Notes under the pieces: model-generated
Seen by the model: only the letters and a program-made list of their open reading frames with translations
The model's database searches: none
Told to the model about the DNA's origin: nothing
Position numbers and translations under genes: made by a program
Part shown: positions 33,132-42,179 of the stretch, piece by piece
How positions within the stretch are numbered: the stretch's first letter is position 1
Layout of the letters: the number at the start of each line of letters is the position of its first letter
Source of the DNA: Humitalea rosea
Lineage (GTDB): Bacteria; Pseudomonadota; Alphaproteobacteria; Acetobacterales; Acetobacteraceae
Direction of reading: 5' to 3'
Length of the DNA: 64,000 nucleotides
Assembly (NCBI RefSeq): GCF_003253705.1
Contig: NZ_QKYU01000018.1
Coordinates: forward strand, 1 to 64,000

Positions 33132-36083
33132 ATGCTGATCAAACGCTCCGATCGCACCGCTGCCCGGCAGCGCCTCGCGAATGCCTATGAGGGCCTGTCC
33201 TCCGGCGGGCTCGATCGCCGCTCCTTCCTCAAGCAGGCCGGCGTCGCCGGCGGCGTGCTGGCCGGCCTCGGCGCCATCCCGCTCTCCACCGTGCGTCAGG
33301 CCCATGCCGGGCCGACCAATTTCGCGCTGCCGATCACGCGGGTGAAGAACATCTGCACCCATTGCTCGGTGGGCTGCACGGTGATCGCCGAAGTGCAGAA
33401 CGGCGTCTGGGTCGGGCAGGAGCCCGCCTACGAAAGCCCGATCAACCGCGGCACCCATTGCGCCAAGGGCGCCTCGGTCCGCGAACTGGTCCATGGCGAC
33501 CGCCGCATCAAATACCCGATGAAGCTGGTCGGCGGGCAGTGGCAGCGCATGAGCTGGGACGCGGCGCTGGCCGAGGTCGGCGACAAGCTGATGGCGATCC
33601 GCCAGAAGAGCGGGCCGGACAGCGTGTTCTGGCTCGGCAGCGCCAAGTTCAGCAATGAGGGTGCCTATCTCTATCGCAAGATGGCGGCGTTCTGGGGGAC
33701 CAATTCGGTCGATCACCAGGCGCGCATCTGCCATTCGACCACTGTCGCGGGTGTGGCCAACACCTGGGGCTATGGCGCGATGACGAACTCCTACAACGAC
33801 ATCCGCAATGCCAAGACCATGATCATCATGGGCGGCAATCCGGCGGAAGCGCATCCGGTGTCCTTGCAGCATCTGCTCGCGGGCAAGGAGCAGCAGAACG
33901 CCAACATGATCGTCATCGACCCGCGGTTCACGCGGACGGCGGCGCATGCGACCGAATTCGTGCGGATCCGGCCGGGCACCGACATCCCCATCATCTGGGG
34001 CCTGCTCTACCACATCTTCGCCAATGGCTGGGAAGACAAGGAGTTCATCAACCAGCGGGTCTACGGCATGGATGACATCCGTGCCGAGACCGCCAAATGG
34101 ACCCCGGCCGAGGTCGAGCGCGTCGCCGGCGTGCCCGAGGCGCAGATGAAGAGTGTCGCGCAGACCTTCGCGACCCAGAAGCCTTCGACGCTCATCTGGT
34201 GCATGGGTGCCACGCAGAAGACCGTCGGCACCGCGAATGTGCGCGCCTTCTGCATCCTGCTGCTCGCCACCGGCAATGTCGGCGCGGCGGGGACGGGTGC
34301 CAACATCTTCCGCGGCCATTGCAATGTGCAGGGGGCGACAGACTTCGGGCTCGATGTCACTTCGCTGCCCGGCTACTACGGGCTGGACGCCAATGCCTGG
34401 CGGCACTGGTCGCGCGTCTGGGATGTGACCTACGAAAGCATGGTCGCGCGCTTCGACAGCCCGGCGATGATGGAGATGCCGGGCATCCCGACCACGCGGT
34501 ATTTCGATGCGGTGCAGATGCCGGGCCTCGGCGCCCGCCCGGCCGGCAGCGAGAACTATGTGCAGCAGCGGGATTCGCTGAAGGGGATGGTGGTCTTCGG
34601 CCATGGCGGCAACACCGTCACGCGCATGCCCGAAGCGGTGAAGGGGCTGGAGGCGCTGGATCTGCTGGTCGTCGCCGACCCGCATCCGACGACCTTCGCC
34701 GCCCTCTCGAACCGGCGCGACAACACCTATCTGCTGCCGATCTGCTCGCAGTTCGAAACCTCAGGCAGCCGCACCGCCTCCAACCGTTCGCTCCAATGGG
34801 GCGAGAAGGTCGTGGAGCCGGTCTTCGAATCCAAGAGCGACTATGAGGCGATGTACCGCCTCTCCGCCGCCATCGACGCGGCCGCTGAGAAGCGCAGCAT
34901 GACCTTCCGCATGCAGGCGGAGGTGTTCAAGCTGTTCGAGATCAAGAACAACGCGCCGACCTCCGAAAGCATCCTGCGCGAGATCAACCGCGGCTGCTGG
35001 AGCACGGGCTACACTGGCCAGTCGCCGGAGCGCCTGCGCCAGCACATGGCGAACCAGGACAAGTTCGACCTGGTCACCCTGCGCGGCGCCGCAGGCTCCG
35101 AGGTCGCGAACGAGGTCTATGGCCTGCCCTGGCCCTGCTGGGGCACGCCCGAGCAGAAGCACCCCGGCACGCATCTGCTCTACAACACCAGCCTGCATGT
35201 GAAGGATGGCGGCGGCACCTTCCGCGCCCGCTTCGGCGTCGAACGGAACGGCGAGACGCTGCTGGCCCAGGGCTCCTGGACCAAGGGCTCGGACATCGAG
35301 GATGGCTACCCCGAATTCACCACCGCGGTGCTCCAGCGCCTTGGCTGGTTCGATGATCTGACCGCCGAGGAGAAGGCGCAGATCGCGCGCCAGGGCGGCA
35401 GCGCCTCCTGGGCGACCGATCTTTCGGGCGGCGTCACCCGCGTCGCGCTGGAACACGGCTGCATCCCCTATGGCAACGGCAAGGCCCGGGCGAATGCCTG
35501 GAACCTGCCCGACCCGGTGCCGGTGCATCGCGAGCCGATCTACACCCCGCGCAACGACCTGATCGCGCAATACCCGACGCTGCCCGACCGGCGCGGCTTC
35601 CGCCTGCCGCATCTGGGGCAGTCGGTGCAGGCGCGCAGCCCGCAGGTCGCGGCCAACTTCCCGTTGATCCTCACCTCCGGCCGCCTGGTCGAATATGAGG
35701 GCGGCGGCGAGGAGACCCGGTCCAACCGCTGGCTGGCCGAGTTGCAGCAGGACATGTTCATCGAGATCAGCACCGCCGACGCCGCATCCCGCAACATCAA
35801 GGACGGTGCCTGGGTGCAGGTTGCCGGGCCGGAAATGCCGCAGGGGCGCTGGATCCGCGTGAAGGCGCTGGTCACCGACCGTGTCGGCACCGGGGTCGCC
35901 TTCATGCCCTTCCACTTCGCCGGCTACTTCATGGGGGAGGACCAGCGGAGCAAGTATCCGCCGGGCACCGATCCCATCGTGCTCGGCGAAAGTGCGAATA
36001 CGGTCACGACCTATGGCTATGACCCGGTGACCTTCATGCAGGAAACCAAGGTCACGATCTGCCAAATCCGCGCTGCGGTCTGA
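33132..36083 (+). CDS. Formate dehydrogenase catalytic (alpha) subunit, Cys type, Tat-exported
   Basis: A 983-residue Mo/W-bis-MGD oxidoreductase. The N-terminus has a Tat signal (GLDRRSFLKQAGVAGG, Arg29-Arg30). The 4Fe-4S site is CTHCSVGC plus HCAKG (Cys75, 78, 82 and 110). The metal ligand is Cys200 in QARICHSTTV, followed by the catalytic His, so the enzyme uses cysteine where E. coli FDH-N uses selenocysteine. The molybdopterin-dinucleotide binding domain forms the C-terminus (about residue 835 onward). It oxidises formate to CO2 in the periplasm and passes electrons to the beta and gamma subunits encoded next. Confidence 0.95.
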   Translation: MLIKRSDRTAARQRLANAYEGLSSGGLDRRSFLKQAGVAGGVLAGLGAIPLSTVRQAHAGPTNFALPITRVKNICTHCSVGCTVIAEVQNGVWVGQEPAYESPINRGTHCAKGASVRELVHGDRRIKYPMKLVGGQWQRMSWDAALAEVGDKLMAIRQKSGPDSVFWLGSAKFSNEGAYLYRKMAAFWGTNSVDHQARICHSTTVAGVANTWGYGAMTNSYNDIRNAKTMIIMGGNPAEAHPVSLQHLLAGKEQQNANMIVIDPRFTRTAAHATEFVRIRPGTDIPIIWGLLYHIFANGWEDKEFINQRVYGMDDIRAETAKWTPAEVERVAGVPEAQMKSVAQTFATQKPSTLIWCMGATQKTVGTANVRAFCILLLATGNVGAAGTGANIFRGHCNVQGATDFGLDVTSLPGYYGLDANAWRHWSRVWDVTYESMVARFDSPAMMEMPGIPTTRYFDAVQMPGLGARPAGSENYVQQRDSLKGMVVFGHGGNTVTRMPEAVKGLEALDLLVVADPHPTTFAALSNRRDNTYLLPICSQFETSGSRTASNRSLQWGEKVVEPVFESKSDYEAMYRLSAAIDAAAEKRSMTFRMQAEVFKLFEIKNNAPTSESILREINRGCWSTGYTGQSPERLRQHMANQDKFDLVTLRGAAGSEVANEVYGLPWPCWGTPEQKHPGTHLLYNTSLHVKDGGGTFRARFGVERNGETLLAQGSWTKGSDIEDGYPEFTTAVLQRLGWFDDLTAEEKAQIARQGGSASWATDLSGGVTRVALEHGCIPYGNGKARANAWNLPDPVPVHREPIYTPRNDLIAQYPTLPDRRGFRLPHLGQSVQARSPQVAANFPLILTSGRLVEYEGGGEETRSNRWLAELQQDMFIEISTADAASRNIKDGAWVQVAGPEMPQGRWIRVKALVTDRVGTGVAFMPFHFAGYFMGEDQRSKYPPGTDPIVLGESANTVTTYGYDPVTFMQETKVTICQIRAAV

Positions 36084-36097
36084 GGGAGCTTACCAAC

Positions 36098-36694
36098 ATG
36101 GCTCGCATGAAATTCCTCTGCGACGCGGATCGCTGCATCGAATGCAACGCCTGCGTCACCGCCTGCAAGAACGAGAACGAGGTGCCCTGGGGCATCAACC
36201 GCCGCCGCGTCGTCACCATCAATGATGGCCGGCCGGGGGAGCGTTCGATCTCGATGGCCTGCATGCATTGCACCGACGCGCCCTGTGCGGCGGTCTGCCC
36301 GACCTCGTGCTTCTACACGACCGCGGATGCGATCGTGCTGCACGACAAGGATCTGTGCATCGGCTGCGGCTACTGCTTCTACGCCTGCCCATTCGGCGCG
36401 CCGCAGTATCCGCGCGTCGGCAACTTCGGTGGCCGTGGCAAGATGGACAAATGCACCTACTGCGCCGGCGGCCCGCAGGCCGACAATAGCCAGGCGGAAT
36501 ACATCCAGTACGGCGCCAACCGTATCGCCGAGGGCAAGCTGCCGCTCTGCGCCGAGATGTGCTCGACCAAGGCGTTGCTCGCCGGCGATGGCGACATCAT
36601 CGCCAGCATCTACCGCGAACGGGTGCAGAAGCGCGGCTATGGCTCCGGGGCCTGGGGGTGGCGCACCGCCTACCGCCAGGATGTGAGCGTCTGA
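36098..36694 (+). CDS. Formate dehydrogenase iron-sulfur (beta) subunit
   Basis: A 198-residue protein with four 4Fe-4S motifs: CIECNACVTACKNE, CMHCTDAPCAAVCP, CIGCGYCFYACPFG, and CTYC paired with the later CAEMC. It carries electrons from the alpha subunit to the cytochrome. There is no C-terminal membrane anchor, unlike E. coli FdnH, so it is the shorter fdh3B-like form. It has no signal of its own and would be exported together with the alpha subunit. Its stop overlaps the gamma start by one base. Confidence 0.94.
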   Translation: MARMKFLCDADRCIECNACVTACKNENEVPWGINRRRVVTINDGRPGERSISMACMHCTDAPCAAVCPTSCFYTTADAIVLHDKDLCIGCGYCFYACPFGAPQYPRVGNFGGRGKMDKCTYCAGGPQADNSQAEYIQYGANRIAEGKLPLCAEMCSTKALLAGDGDIIASIYRERVQKRGYGSGAWGWRTAYRQDVSV

Positions 36695-37719
36695 TGCGCG
36701 CGCCCCTCAGGTTCGTCCTTGCCGCGATGCTGATGCTCGCGGCCGGACCCGTGCTGGTGGTCCCCGTGCTGGTGCTCCCCGTGCTGGCCCAGCCGGTGAC
36801 CGATGCCGCGCGCGGCAACATCAGCGCCTCGGAGATGGAACTCCAGGCGACCTTGCGTGGGGACATCATCCGCGGCCGCATCACCATCCCCGACAGCCGC
36901 GCCGCCAATCTCATCCAGCCCGAAGGGCGCGAGTGGCGGGAATTCCACAACGTCACCCTGGGCTGGATTGGCGGGATCGCCGTGCTCGGCATGCTGGCGC
37001 TGCTGGTGATCTTCTACCTCGCGCGCGGGAAGATCCGGATGGAGGGCGGGCCGTCCGGCCGCACCATCCAGCGCTTCAACTGGTTCGAGCGCGCCAACCA
37101 TTGGATGACGGCCTCGACCTTCATCATCCTGGCCCTGTCGGGGCTGAACATCACCTTCGGCCGCTACCTGCTGCTGCCGCTGTTCGGCCCCGAGATCTTC
37201 GCCGAGGCGACCCAGCTGGGGAAGATCGCGCATAACTATCTGTCCTTCCCCTTCGCGCTCGGCATCGTCGTGATGTTCCTGCTGTGGATACGGGACAACA
37301 TCCCGAACGCGCTGGATGTCGCCTGGCTGCGGGCCGGCGGCGGCATCATCGGCCATGGGCATCCCCCGGCCGACCGCTTCAACGCCGGCCAGAAGATGAT
37401 CTTCTGGATCACGGTGCTGGGCGGCGGGCTGGTCGCGGCATCGGGCTATTTGCTGATCTTCCCGTTTTTCTTCACCGGGATGCAGGGCATGCAACTGGCG
37501 CTCATCGTTCATGGCATCCTGGCGGTGCTGATGATCGCGGCGATGCTCGGGCACATCTACATCGGCACCATCGGCATGGAAGGCGCCTTCGATGCGATGG
37601 GCACCGGGCAGGTGGACTACAATTGGGCCCGGGCGCATCACTCCCTCTGGGTCGAGAAGGAAGTGGTCCGTGCCCGCAGCACCATTGACGGCACGGCCAA
37701 GCCTGCCGGCGCCGATTGA
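36694..37719 (+). CDS. Formate dehydrogenase cytochrome b (gamma) subunit
   Basis: A 341-residue membrane protein. After a signal segment there is a hydrophilic region, then a first helix near residues 90-112, and a four-helix cytochrome b561-like domain beginning at RFNWFERANHWMTA with a heme-ligand histidine. Further histidines are in ILALSG..., KIAHNYLSF and LIVHGILAV. It anchors the enzyme and should transfer electrons to quinone. The start at 36694 overlaps the beta stop; a longer reading is rejected. The signal peptide contains three 15-bp repeats. Confidence 0.92.
   Translation: MRAPLRFVLAAMLMLAAGPVLVVPVLVLPVLAQPVTDAARGNISASEMELQATLRGDIIRGRITIPDSRAANLIQPEGREWREFHNVTLGWIGGIAVLGMLALLVIFYLARGKIRMEGGPSGRTIQRFNWFERANHWMTASTFIILALSGLNITFGRYLLLPLFGPEIFAEATQLGKIAHNYLSFPFALGIVVMFLLWIRDNIPNALDVAWLRAGGGIIGHGHPPADRFNAGQKMIFWITVLGGGLVAASGYLLIFPFFFTGMQGMQLALIVHGILAVLMIAAMLGHIYIGTIGMEGAFDAMGTGQVDYNWARAHHSLWVEKEVVRARSTIDGTAKPAGAD
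36748..36792 (+). repeat. Three 15-bp tandem repeats in the FDH gamma signal peptide
   Basis: Units at 36748-36762, 36763-36777 and 36778-36792 each begin CCCGTGCTGG and encode PVLVV, PVLVL and PVLAQ. They form the hydrophobic core and cleavage region of the signal peptide. Loss or gain of a unit would stay in frame. Confidence 0.85.
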
Positions 37720-37725
37720 CCGGAC

Positions 37726-37748
37726 CGGCCCCGGCAGCGCCGGGGCCG
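37726..37748 (+). terminator. Hairpin after FDH gamma
   Basis: A 10-bp GC stem (CGGCCCCGGC with its complement) and a 3-base loop lie seven bases after the gamma stop and before mobB. It is followed by TCCTTCCC, not a T-run. It may end or stabilise the FDH message. Confidence 0.5.
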
Positions 37749-37770
37749 TCCTTCCCACGAAGGCAGAGTG

Positions 37771-38271
37771 ATGCGCCTGATCGGCCTTGCCGGCTGGAGC
37801 GGGGCGGGCAAGACCACGCTCCTCTCCCGCCTTATTCCCGAACTCGGCCGGCAAGGGGTGGGTGTCTCCACCCTCAAGCATGCCCACCACGCCTTTGACG
37901 TGGACCAGCCCGGCAAGGACAGCCACATCCACCGGCAGGCGGGCGCGCGGCAGGTACTGGTGTCCTCGGTCAACCGCTGGGCGCTGATGACCGAGCATCG
38001 CGGCGCGCCGGAGCCCTCGGTCGATAGCCTGCTGGCGCGTCTGGACCCGGTCGATCTGGTCATCATCGAGGGCTTCAAGCGCGGCGCCCATCCGAAGATC
38101 GAGGTGTTCCGGGCCGCCAATGGCAAGCCCTGGCAGTATCCCGACGACCCGATGATCCGCGCCATCGCGGCCGATACCAGGCCCGAGGTGGGACTGCCCT
38201 TCGCCGAACTTGATGATGTCGCGGCCATTGCCGCACTGGTTCTGGAGCATGCGGTGCCATGGCCCAGCTGA
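37771..38271 (+). CDS. mobB: Molybdopterin-guanine dinucleotide biosynthesis protein B
   Basis: A 166-residue GTP-binding protein with Walker A GWSGAGKTTLLSRLIP at the N-terminus, STLKHAHHAFDVDQPGKDS and IIEGFKRGAHPKIEVFR, all typical of MobB. It assists MobA in making the bis-MGD cofactor needed by the FDH alpha subunit. The ATG at 37771 is chosen because GAAGG lies seven bases before; a GTG directly upstream is the alternative. It overlaps moeA by 13 bases. Confidence 0.93.
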   Translation: MRLIGLAGWSGAGKTTLLSRLIPELGRQGVGVSTLKHAHHAFDVDQPGKDSHIHRQAGARQVLVSSVNRWALMTEHRGAPEPSVDSLLARLDPVDLVIIEGFKRGAHPKIEVFRAANGKPWQYPDDPMIRAIAADTRPEVGLPFAELDDVAAIAALVLEHAVPWPS

Positions 38272-39506
38272 CCGATGACTGCTTCGCCTTCGGCGGCCCG
38301 CTGCTGACGGTGGACCAGGCGGCGGCGCTGATCGCCGAGCGCGTGCCGCCCTTGGCAGAGGCCGAAAGCCTGCCGCTGGCCGAGGCCCTGGGCCGCGTGC
38401 TGGCAGTGTCCCTGGTCGCGCCCAACCCGCTGCCCCCCTTCGGCAACAGCGCCGTCGATGGCTATGCCTTCGCCCATGCCGCCTTGATCCCAGGCCAGCC
38501 GACGCGCCTGCCGGTGGTGGCCCGCATCGCGGCAGGCCAGGTTGCCGAGGCGCTGCCGCCCGGGACCGCCGCACGCGTCTTCACCGGGGCGCCGATGCCG
38601 CCCGGCGCCGATACCGTCGTGATGCAGGAGGATGCCGCCCTCAACGGCACGGGCGTGCTGGTGCCGCCTGGGCTGAAGCCCGGCGCCAATGCCCGCGCCG
38701 CCGGCGAGGATGTGCCGCTCGGTGCCACGGCCCTTCTCGCCGGGCGGCGGCTCGGCCCGGCCGAGGTTGCCCTGGCGGCCGCCCTCGGCTTCGCGCGCCT
38801 GCCGGTGACGCGCAGGGTGCGGGTCGGGGTCTTCTCCACCGGCGATGAGCTGGCCGAACCGGGGACGGTGCTTGGCCCCGCCAGCACCTATGACAGCAAC
38901 CGATTTATGCTGTTGGCGCTGCTGGCGCGGCTGCCGGTCGAGGCGCAGGACCTCGGCATCCTGCCCGACCGCGCCGAGGCGACGGTCGCCGCCCTGACCG
39001 CCGCGGCTGGCGCCTTCGACCTGCTGCTGACCACCGGCGGCGTCAGCGCCGGGGAGGAAGACCACGTCCGCGCCGCGATCGAGGGCGCAGGCACGCTCGT
39101 CTTCTGGCGCCTCGCCGTGAAGCCCGGCCGCCCCGCCGCCATGGGCGTGGTGGCCGGCACGCCTGTCGTTGGGCTGCCGGGCAATCCGGTCGCGGCCATC
39201 GTCACCTTCCTGCATCTGGCGCGGCCTTTGGTCCTGCGCCTCGCGGCGGCGGCGCCCAGGCCGCTGCTGCGGCTGCCGGCGGTGGCGGATTTCGCCTATC
39301 GCAAGAAGGAAGGGCGGCGCGAATACGTGCGCGTCGCGTTGCGCGAGGATGGCGCGCGGCTCATTGCCAGCCGCTTCGCGCGCGACGGGGCGGGGCTGCT
39401 GACCTCGCTCACCGAATCGGATGGCTTTGCCGAACTGCCGGAGGAGGCGACCGCCGTCGCCCCGGGCGATGTCCTGAAGATCCTGCCCTTCGCCGCATTG
39501 TTCTGA
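38259..39506 (+). CDS. moeA: Molybdopterin molybdotransferase
   Basis: A 415-residue MoeA that inserts molybdate into adenylylated molybdopterin. Signatures: PPFGNSAVDGYAFAH near residue 65, RVFTGAPMPPGADTVVMQED, RVGVFSTGDELAEPG, TTGGVSAGEEDHV and GLPGNPVAAIVTF. It supplies molybdenum cofactor for the adjacent FDH. The 13-base overlap with mobB suggests coupled translation. Confidence 0.95.
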   Translation: MAQLTDDCFAFGGPLLTVDQAAALIAERVPPLAEAESLPLAEALGRVLAVSLVAPNPLPPFGNSAVDGYAFAHAALIPGQPTRLPVVARIAAGQVAEALPPGTAARVFTGAPMPPGADTVVMQEDAALNGTGVLVPPGLKPGANARAAGEDVPLGATALLAGRRLGPAEVALAAALGFARLPVTRRVRVGVFSTGDELAEPGTVLGPASTYDSNRFMLLALLARLPVEAQDLGILPDRAEATVAALTAAAGAFDLLLTTGGVSAGEEDHVRAAIEGAGTLVFWRLAVKPGRPAAMGVVAGTPVVGLPGNPVAAIVTFLHLARPLVLRLAAAAPRPLLRLPAVADFAYRKKEGRREYVRVALREDGARLIASRFARDGAGLLTSLTESDGFAELPEEATAVAPGDVLKILPFAALF

Positions 39507-39517
39507 GGCTGCCGCCC

Positions 39518-40477
39518 ATGTTCACCGCCGATGACCACGCCGCCGCCCGCGCCATCGTCGCGCGCGCGATGCCGCCGACACCGCAATACGACTGGCCGTT
39601 GCTGGCCTCGCGCCTGGGTGTCGAGGTCTGGGTCAAGCATGAGAACCACACCCCCACCGGCGCCTTCAAGGTGCGGGGCGGGCTGGTCTATCTGGATCGC
39701 CTGGTGCGCGAACGGCCGCAGGTCGCGGGGCTGATTTCCGCCACGCGCGGCAACCATGGCCAGAGCCTCGCCTACGCCGGTGCCCGCCATGGCGTGCCGG
39801 TGACAATCGTGGTGCCGCGCGGCAATTCCGTCGAGAAGAATGCGGCCATGCAGGCCCAGGGCGCGCGGCTGATCGAGCATGGCGAGGATTTCGAGGCCGC
39901 GCGCCTGGAAGCCGGGCGGCTGGCCGAGCAAGGCGGGCTGGAGATGGTCCCCTCCTTCCATCGCGACCTGGTGCTCGGGGTTTCGACCTATGCGACGGAG
40001 CTGCTGACCGCGGTGCCGGATCTGCACACGCTCTATGTCCCGATCGGCCAGGGCTCGGGCTGCTGCGGCTGCATCGCGGCGCGGGACCATCTGGGGTTGA
40101 AGACCGAGATCGTCGGGGTCCAATCCGTGGGCGCGCCCGCCTATGCGCTGTCCCTGGCCGCCGGGCGGGTCGTCTCCACCGCCGCCGCCGATACGCTGGC
40201 CGATGGCATGGCCACGCGGGTGCCGGACCCGGATGCCTTCGAGATGATCCGCAAGGGCGTGGCCCGCATCGTCCAGGTGGCGGATGCCGAGGTCGCGACC
40301 GCCATCCGCACCTATTGGACCGATACCCACAACCTTGCCGAGGGCGCCGGCGCCGCCCCGCTGGCGGCGCTGATGCAGGAGCGTGCGGCGATGGCCGGGC
40401 GCCGCGTCGGCGTCATCCTCTGCGGCGGCAATATCGACCTCGCGCTGTTCCGCGACTGGGTGATGGCCTCAGGGTAG
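39518..40477 (+). CDS. PLP-dependent serine/threonine dehydratase-like enzyme
   Basis: A 319-residue fold-type II PLP enzyme. The PLP lysine is in TPTGAFKVRGGL (Lys near residue 53), and SATRGNHGQSLAYAG is the asparagine loop; a glycine-rich phosphate loop is seen as GQGSGCCGCIAAR. It probably deaminates threonine or serine to the 2-oxo acid. No ACT regulatory domain follows, so it is of the short, catabolic type. It starts 11 bases after moeA but is functionally unrelated, and overlaps the convergent acyl-CoA ligase by nine bases. Confidence 0.88.
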   Translation: MFTADDHAAARAIVARAMPPTPQYDWPLLASRLGVEVWVKHENHTPTGAFKVRGGLVYLDRLVRERPQVAGLISATRGNHGQSLAYAGARHGVPVTIVVPRGNSVEKNAAMQAQGARLIEHGEDFEAARLEAGRLAEQGGLEMVPSFHRDLVLGVSTYATELLTAVPDLHTLYVPIGQGSGCCGCIAARDHLGLKTEIVGVQSVGAPAYALSLAAGRVVSTAAADTLADGMATRVPDPDAFEMIRKGVARIVQVADAEVATAIRTYWTDTHNLAEGAGAAPLAALMQERAAMAGRRVGVILCGGNIDLALFRDWVMASG

Positions 40478-41962
40478 CAGCCGCGCCATGCTGGCCAGCC
40501 GGTGCTTCAGCACCTTCCCCGCGCCGCTGGCGGGCAGGCTCTCCAGCCGTATCCAGCGCGTCGGGCGCTTGTAGGGGGCGAGCTTCTGGGCGGTGTGGGC
40601 GACAAGGCTTGCCTCATCCACCTCGCCCTGGGCGGTGTAGAAGGCGACGACCTCCTCGTTGCCCTCCGCCGCCGGGCGGCCGACCACGGCGACCTGGACG
40701 ATCGCGGGATGGGTCGCGATGGCGCCCTCCACCTCGGCGGGGTGCACGTTGAAGCCGCTGCGGATGATGAGTTCGCGCGACCGTCCGATCAGCCAGAGCC
40801 GCCCCTGCTCGTCGATCCGCCCCAGGTCGCCGGTGCGCAGGAAGCCATCCTCGGTGAAGGCGGCGGCCGTCGCCGCCGGGTCGCGGTAGTAGCCGAGCAT
40901 GATGCCGGGGCCGCGCGCCTCGATCTCCCCATCCGCCGCGATGCGGGCCTCCACGCCGGCCATGATCGGGCCGGTGGAGAGGTCGTCCTGCGGCACCCGC
41001 GTCTGGCTGATGGTCGGCCCGGCCTCGGTCAGCCCGTAGCCATTGTGCGGCAGCAGGCCGAAGACCCGGCGCAGCCCATGCTGTACCGCCGGGTCCATCG
41101 GCGAGCCGCCGCTCGACAGCACCCGCAGCCGGGGCGCGAAGGGCAGCCGGCCCTCGGCGCGGACATGGGCCAGCAGCCGCGCGAAGATGGCGGGCACGCC
41201 CTGGATGACCGAGACACCATCCTCGATCGCCGCCAGCATCGCGGCGGGATCGAAGCGCGGGACGAGGCGCAGGCTCGCCCCCGCCACCAGCCCGCCCAGC
41301 AGCATGTTGGCGAGGCCGAAGACGTGGCTCATCGGCAGCACGCCATACATCACGTCATCGGCGCGCCAGCCGCGCACCCGCACCCCCATCTCCGCCATGA
41401 AGAGCAGCGAGCGATGCGACAGCATCACCCCCTTGGGCCGGCCCGTGGTGCCGGAGGTGTAGATCAGCGCCGCGCATTGCAGCGCGGGGTCGTCATGGAC
41501 CGGCTCGGGCACCGAATCGGCCTCCACCGCCGAAACCATGACCCCGGCCATGCTGCCCCAAGGCGTCGCCTCCCCGGCATGGGCGGCGGCGGCGGGGCTG
41601 CAGGCGGTGCAATAGAGGCTGACCCGCACCCCGGCATGGTCGTGGATGCCCGCGACCTCGGCGGGCGTCAGCCGGGCATTGGCCGGGATCGCCCAGGCGT
41701 CGATGCGCCCGCAGGCCAGCAGCAGCACGGCCATCGCCGGCTCGTTTTCGCCCAGGATCAGCACCCGATCGCCGCCCCGCACGCCGAGCGCACGCAGATC
41801 CTGGGCGGCCGCCTCCACCGCACGGGACAACTCCGGCCAGGTCAGGCTGGCGGTATCGCCGATCAGTGCATCTTCATCGCGGCCGGCATGCGGGGCGATG
41901 ACGTCGGCGCATCGGCGTGGCAGGGCCGCGAGCAGGGCCGCGATCTCCTCCGATTGCATCAT
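40469..41962 (-). CDS. AMP-dependent acyl-CoA ligase
   Basis: A 497-residue ANL-superfamily enzyme that activates a carboxylic acid with ATP and joins it to CoA. Motifs: AALIYTSGTTGRPKGVMLSH (P-loop, near residue 155), NGYGLTEAGP, LRTGDLGRIDEQGRLWLIGR and the C-terminal lysine in PASGAGKVLKHRL. The acid substrate (fatty, aromatic or other) is not fixed by sequence. Two consecutive ATGs make the exact start uncertain by one codon. Confidence 0.9.
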   Translation of the reverse strand: MMQSEEIAALLAALPRRCADVIAPHAGRDEDALIGDTASLTWPELSRAVEAAAQDLRALGVRGGDRVLILGENEPAMAVLLLACGRIDAWAIPANARLTPAEVAGIHDHAGVRVSLYCTACSPAAAAHAGEATPWGSMAGVMVSAVEADSVPEPVHDDPALQCAALIYTSGTTGRPKGVMLSHRSLLFMAEMGVRVRGWRADDVMYGVLPMSHVFGLANMLLGGLVAGASLRLVPRFDPAAMLAAIEDGVSVIQGVPAIFARLLAHVRAEGRLPFAPRLRVLSSGGSPMDPAVQHGLRRVFGLLPHNGYGLTEAGPTISQTRVPQDDLSTGPIMAGVEARIAADGEIEARGPGIMLGYYRDPAATAAAFTEDGFLRTGDLGRIDEQGRLWLIGRSRELIIRSGFNVHPAEVEGAIATHPAIVQVAVVGRPAAEGNEEVVAFYTAQGEVDEASLVAHTAQKLAPYKRPTRWIRLESLPASGAGKVLKHRLASMARLLP

Positions 41963-42017
41963 CGCCTGGGATCCTCCTCAGGGCACGGTCGCGGAGGCCC
42001 GGAACCCTGTCCAGCCC

Positions 42018-42031
42018 TTTGCGCGCGCAAG
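42018..42031. promoter_or_regulatory. Palindrome in the acyl-CoA ligase / HAD divergent gap
   Basis: TTGCGCGCGCAA at 42019-42030 is a perfect 12-bp palindrome, and flanking CC/GG bases extend it with one T-G pair. It lies in the 217-base gap between the divergent ligase and dehalogenase starts. No clear promoter is seen in the rest of the gap. Confidence 0.35.
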
Positions 42032-42179
42032 GGAGGGGCTTGGCGGGCCGCCCGTGCCGACGCAGGCTAGGGGCAATCGCCACGCAGACCAGCCGCGGCG
42101 CAAGAATGGCCCGAGGACGTCCCATGCTCCATCTCAGCCTACCCGCCCGATTTCAGCTCCCCTGCGGGACGCGCCGCGC

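Noticed and set aside
32922-34685. A 587-codon minus-strand open frame inside the FDH alpha region
   Set aside because: It runs antisense to the unmistakable molybdoenzyme gene and has a histidine/aspartate-rich shadow composition.
33132-36083. Selenocysteine-containing formate dehydrogenase
   Set aside because: The metal-ligand codon is TGC (Cys200) and no in-frame TGA is present.
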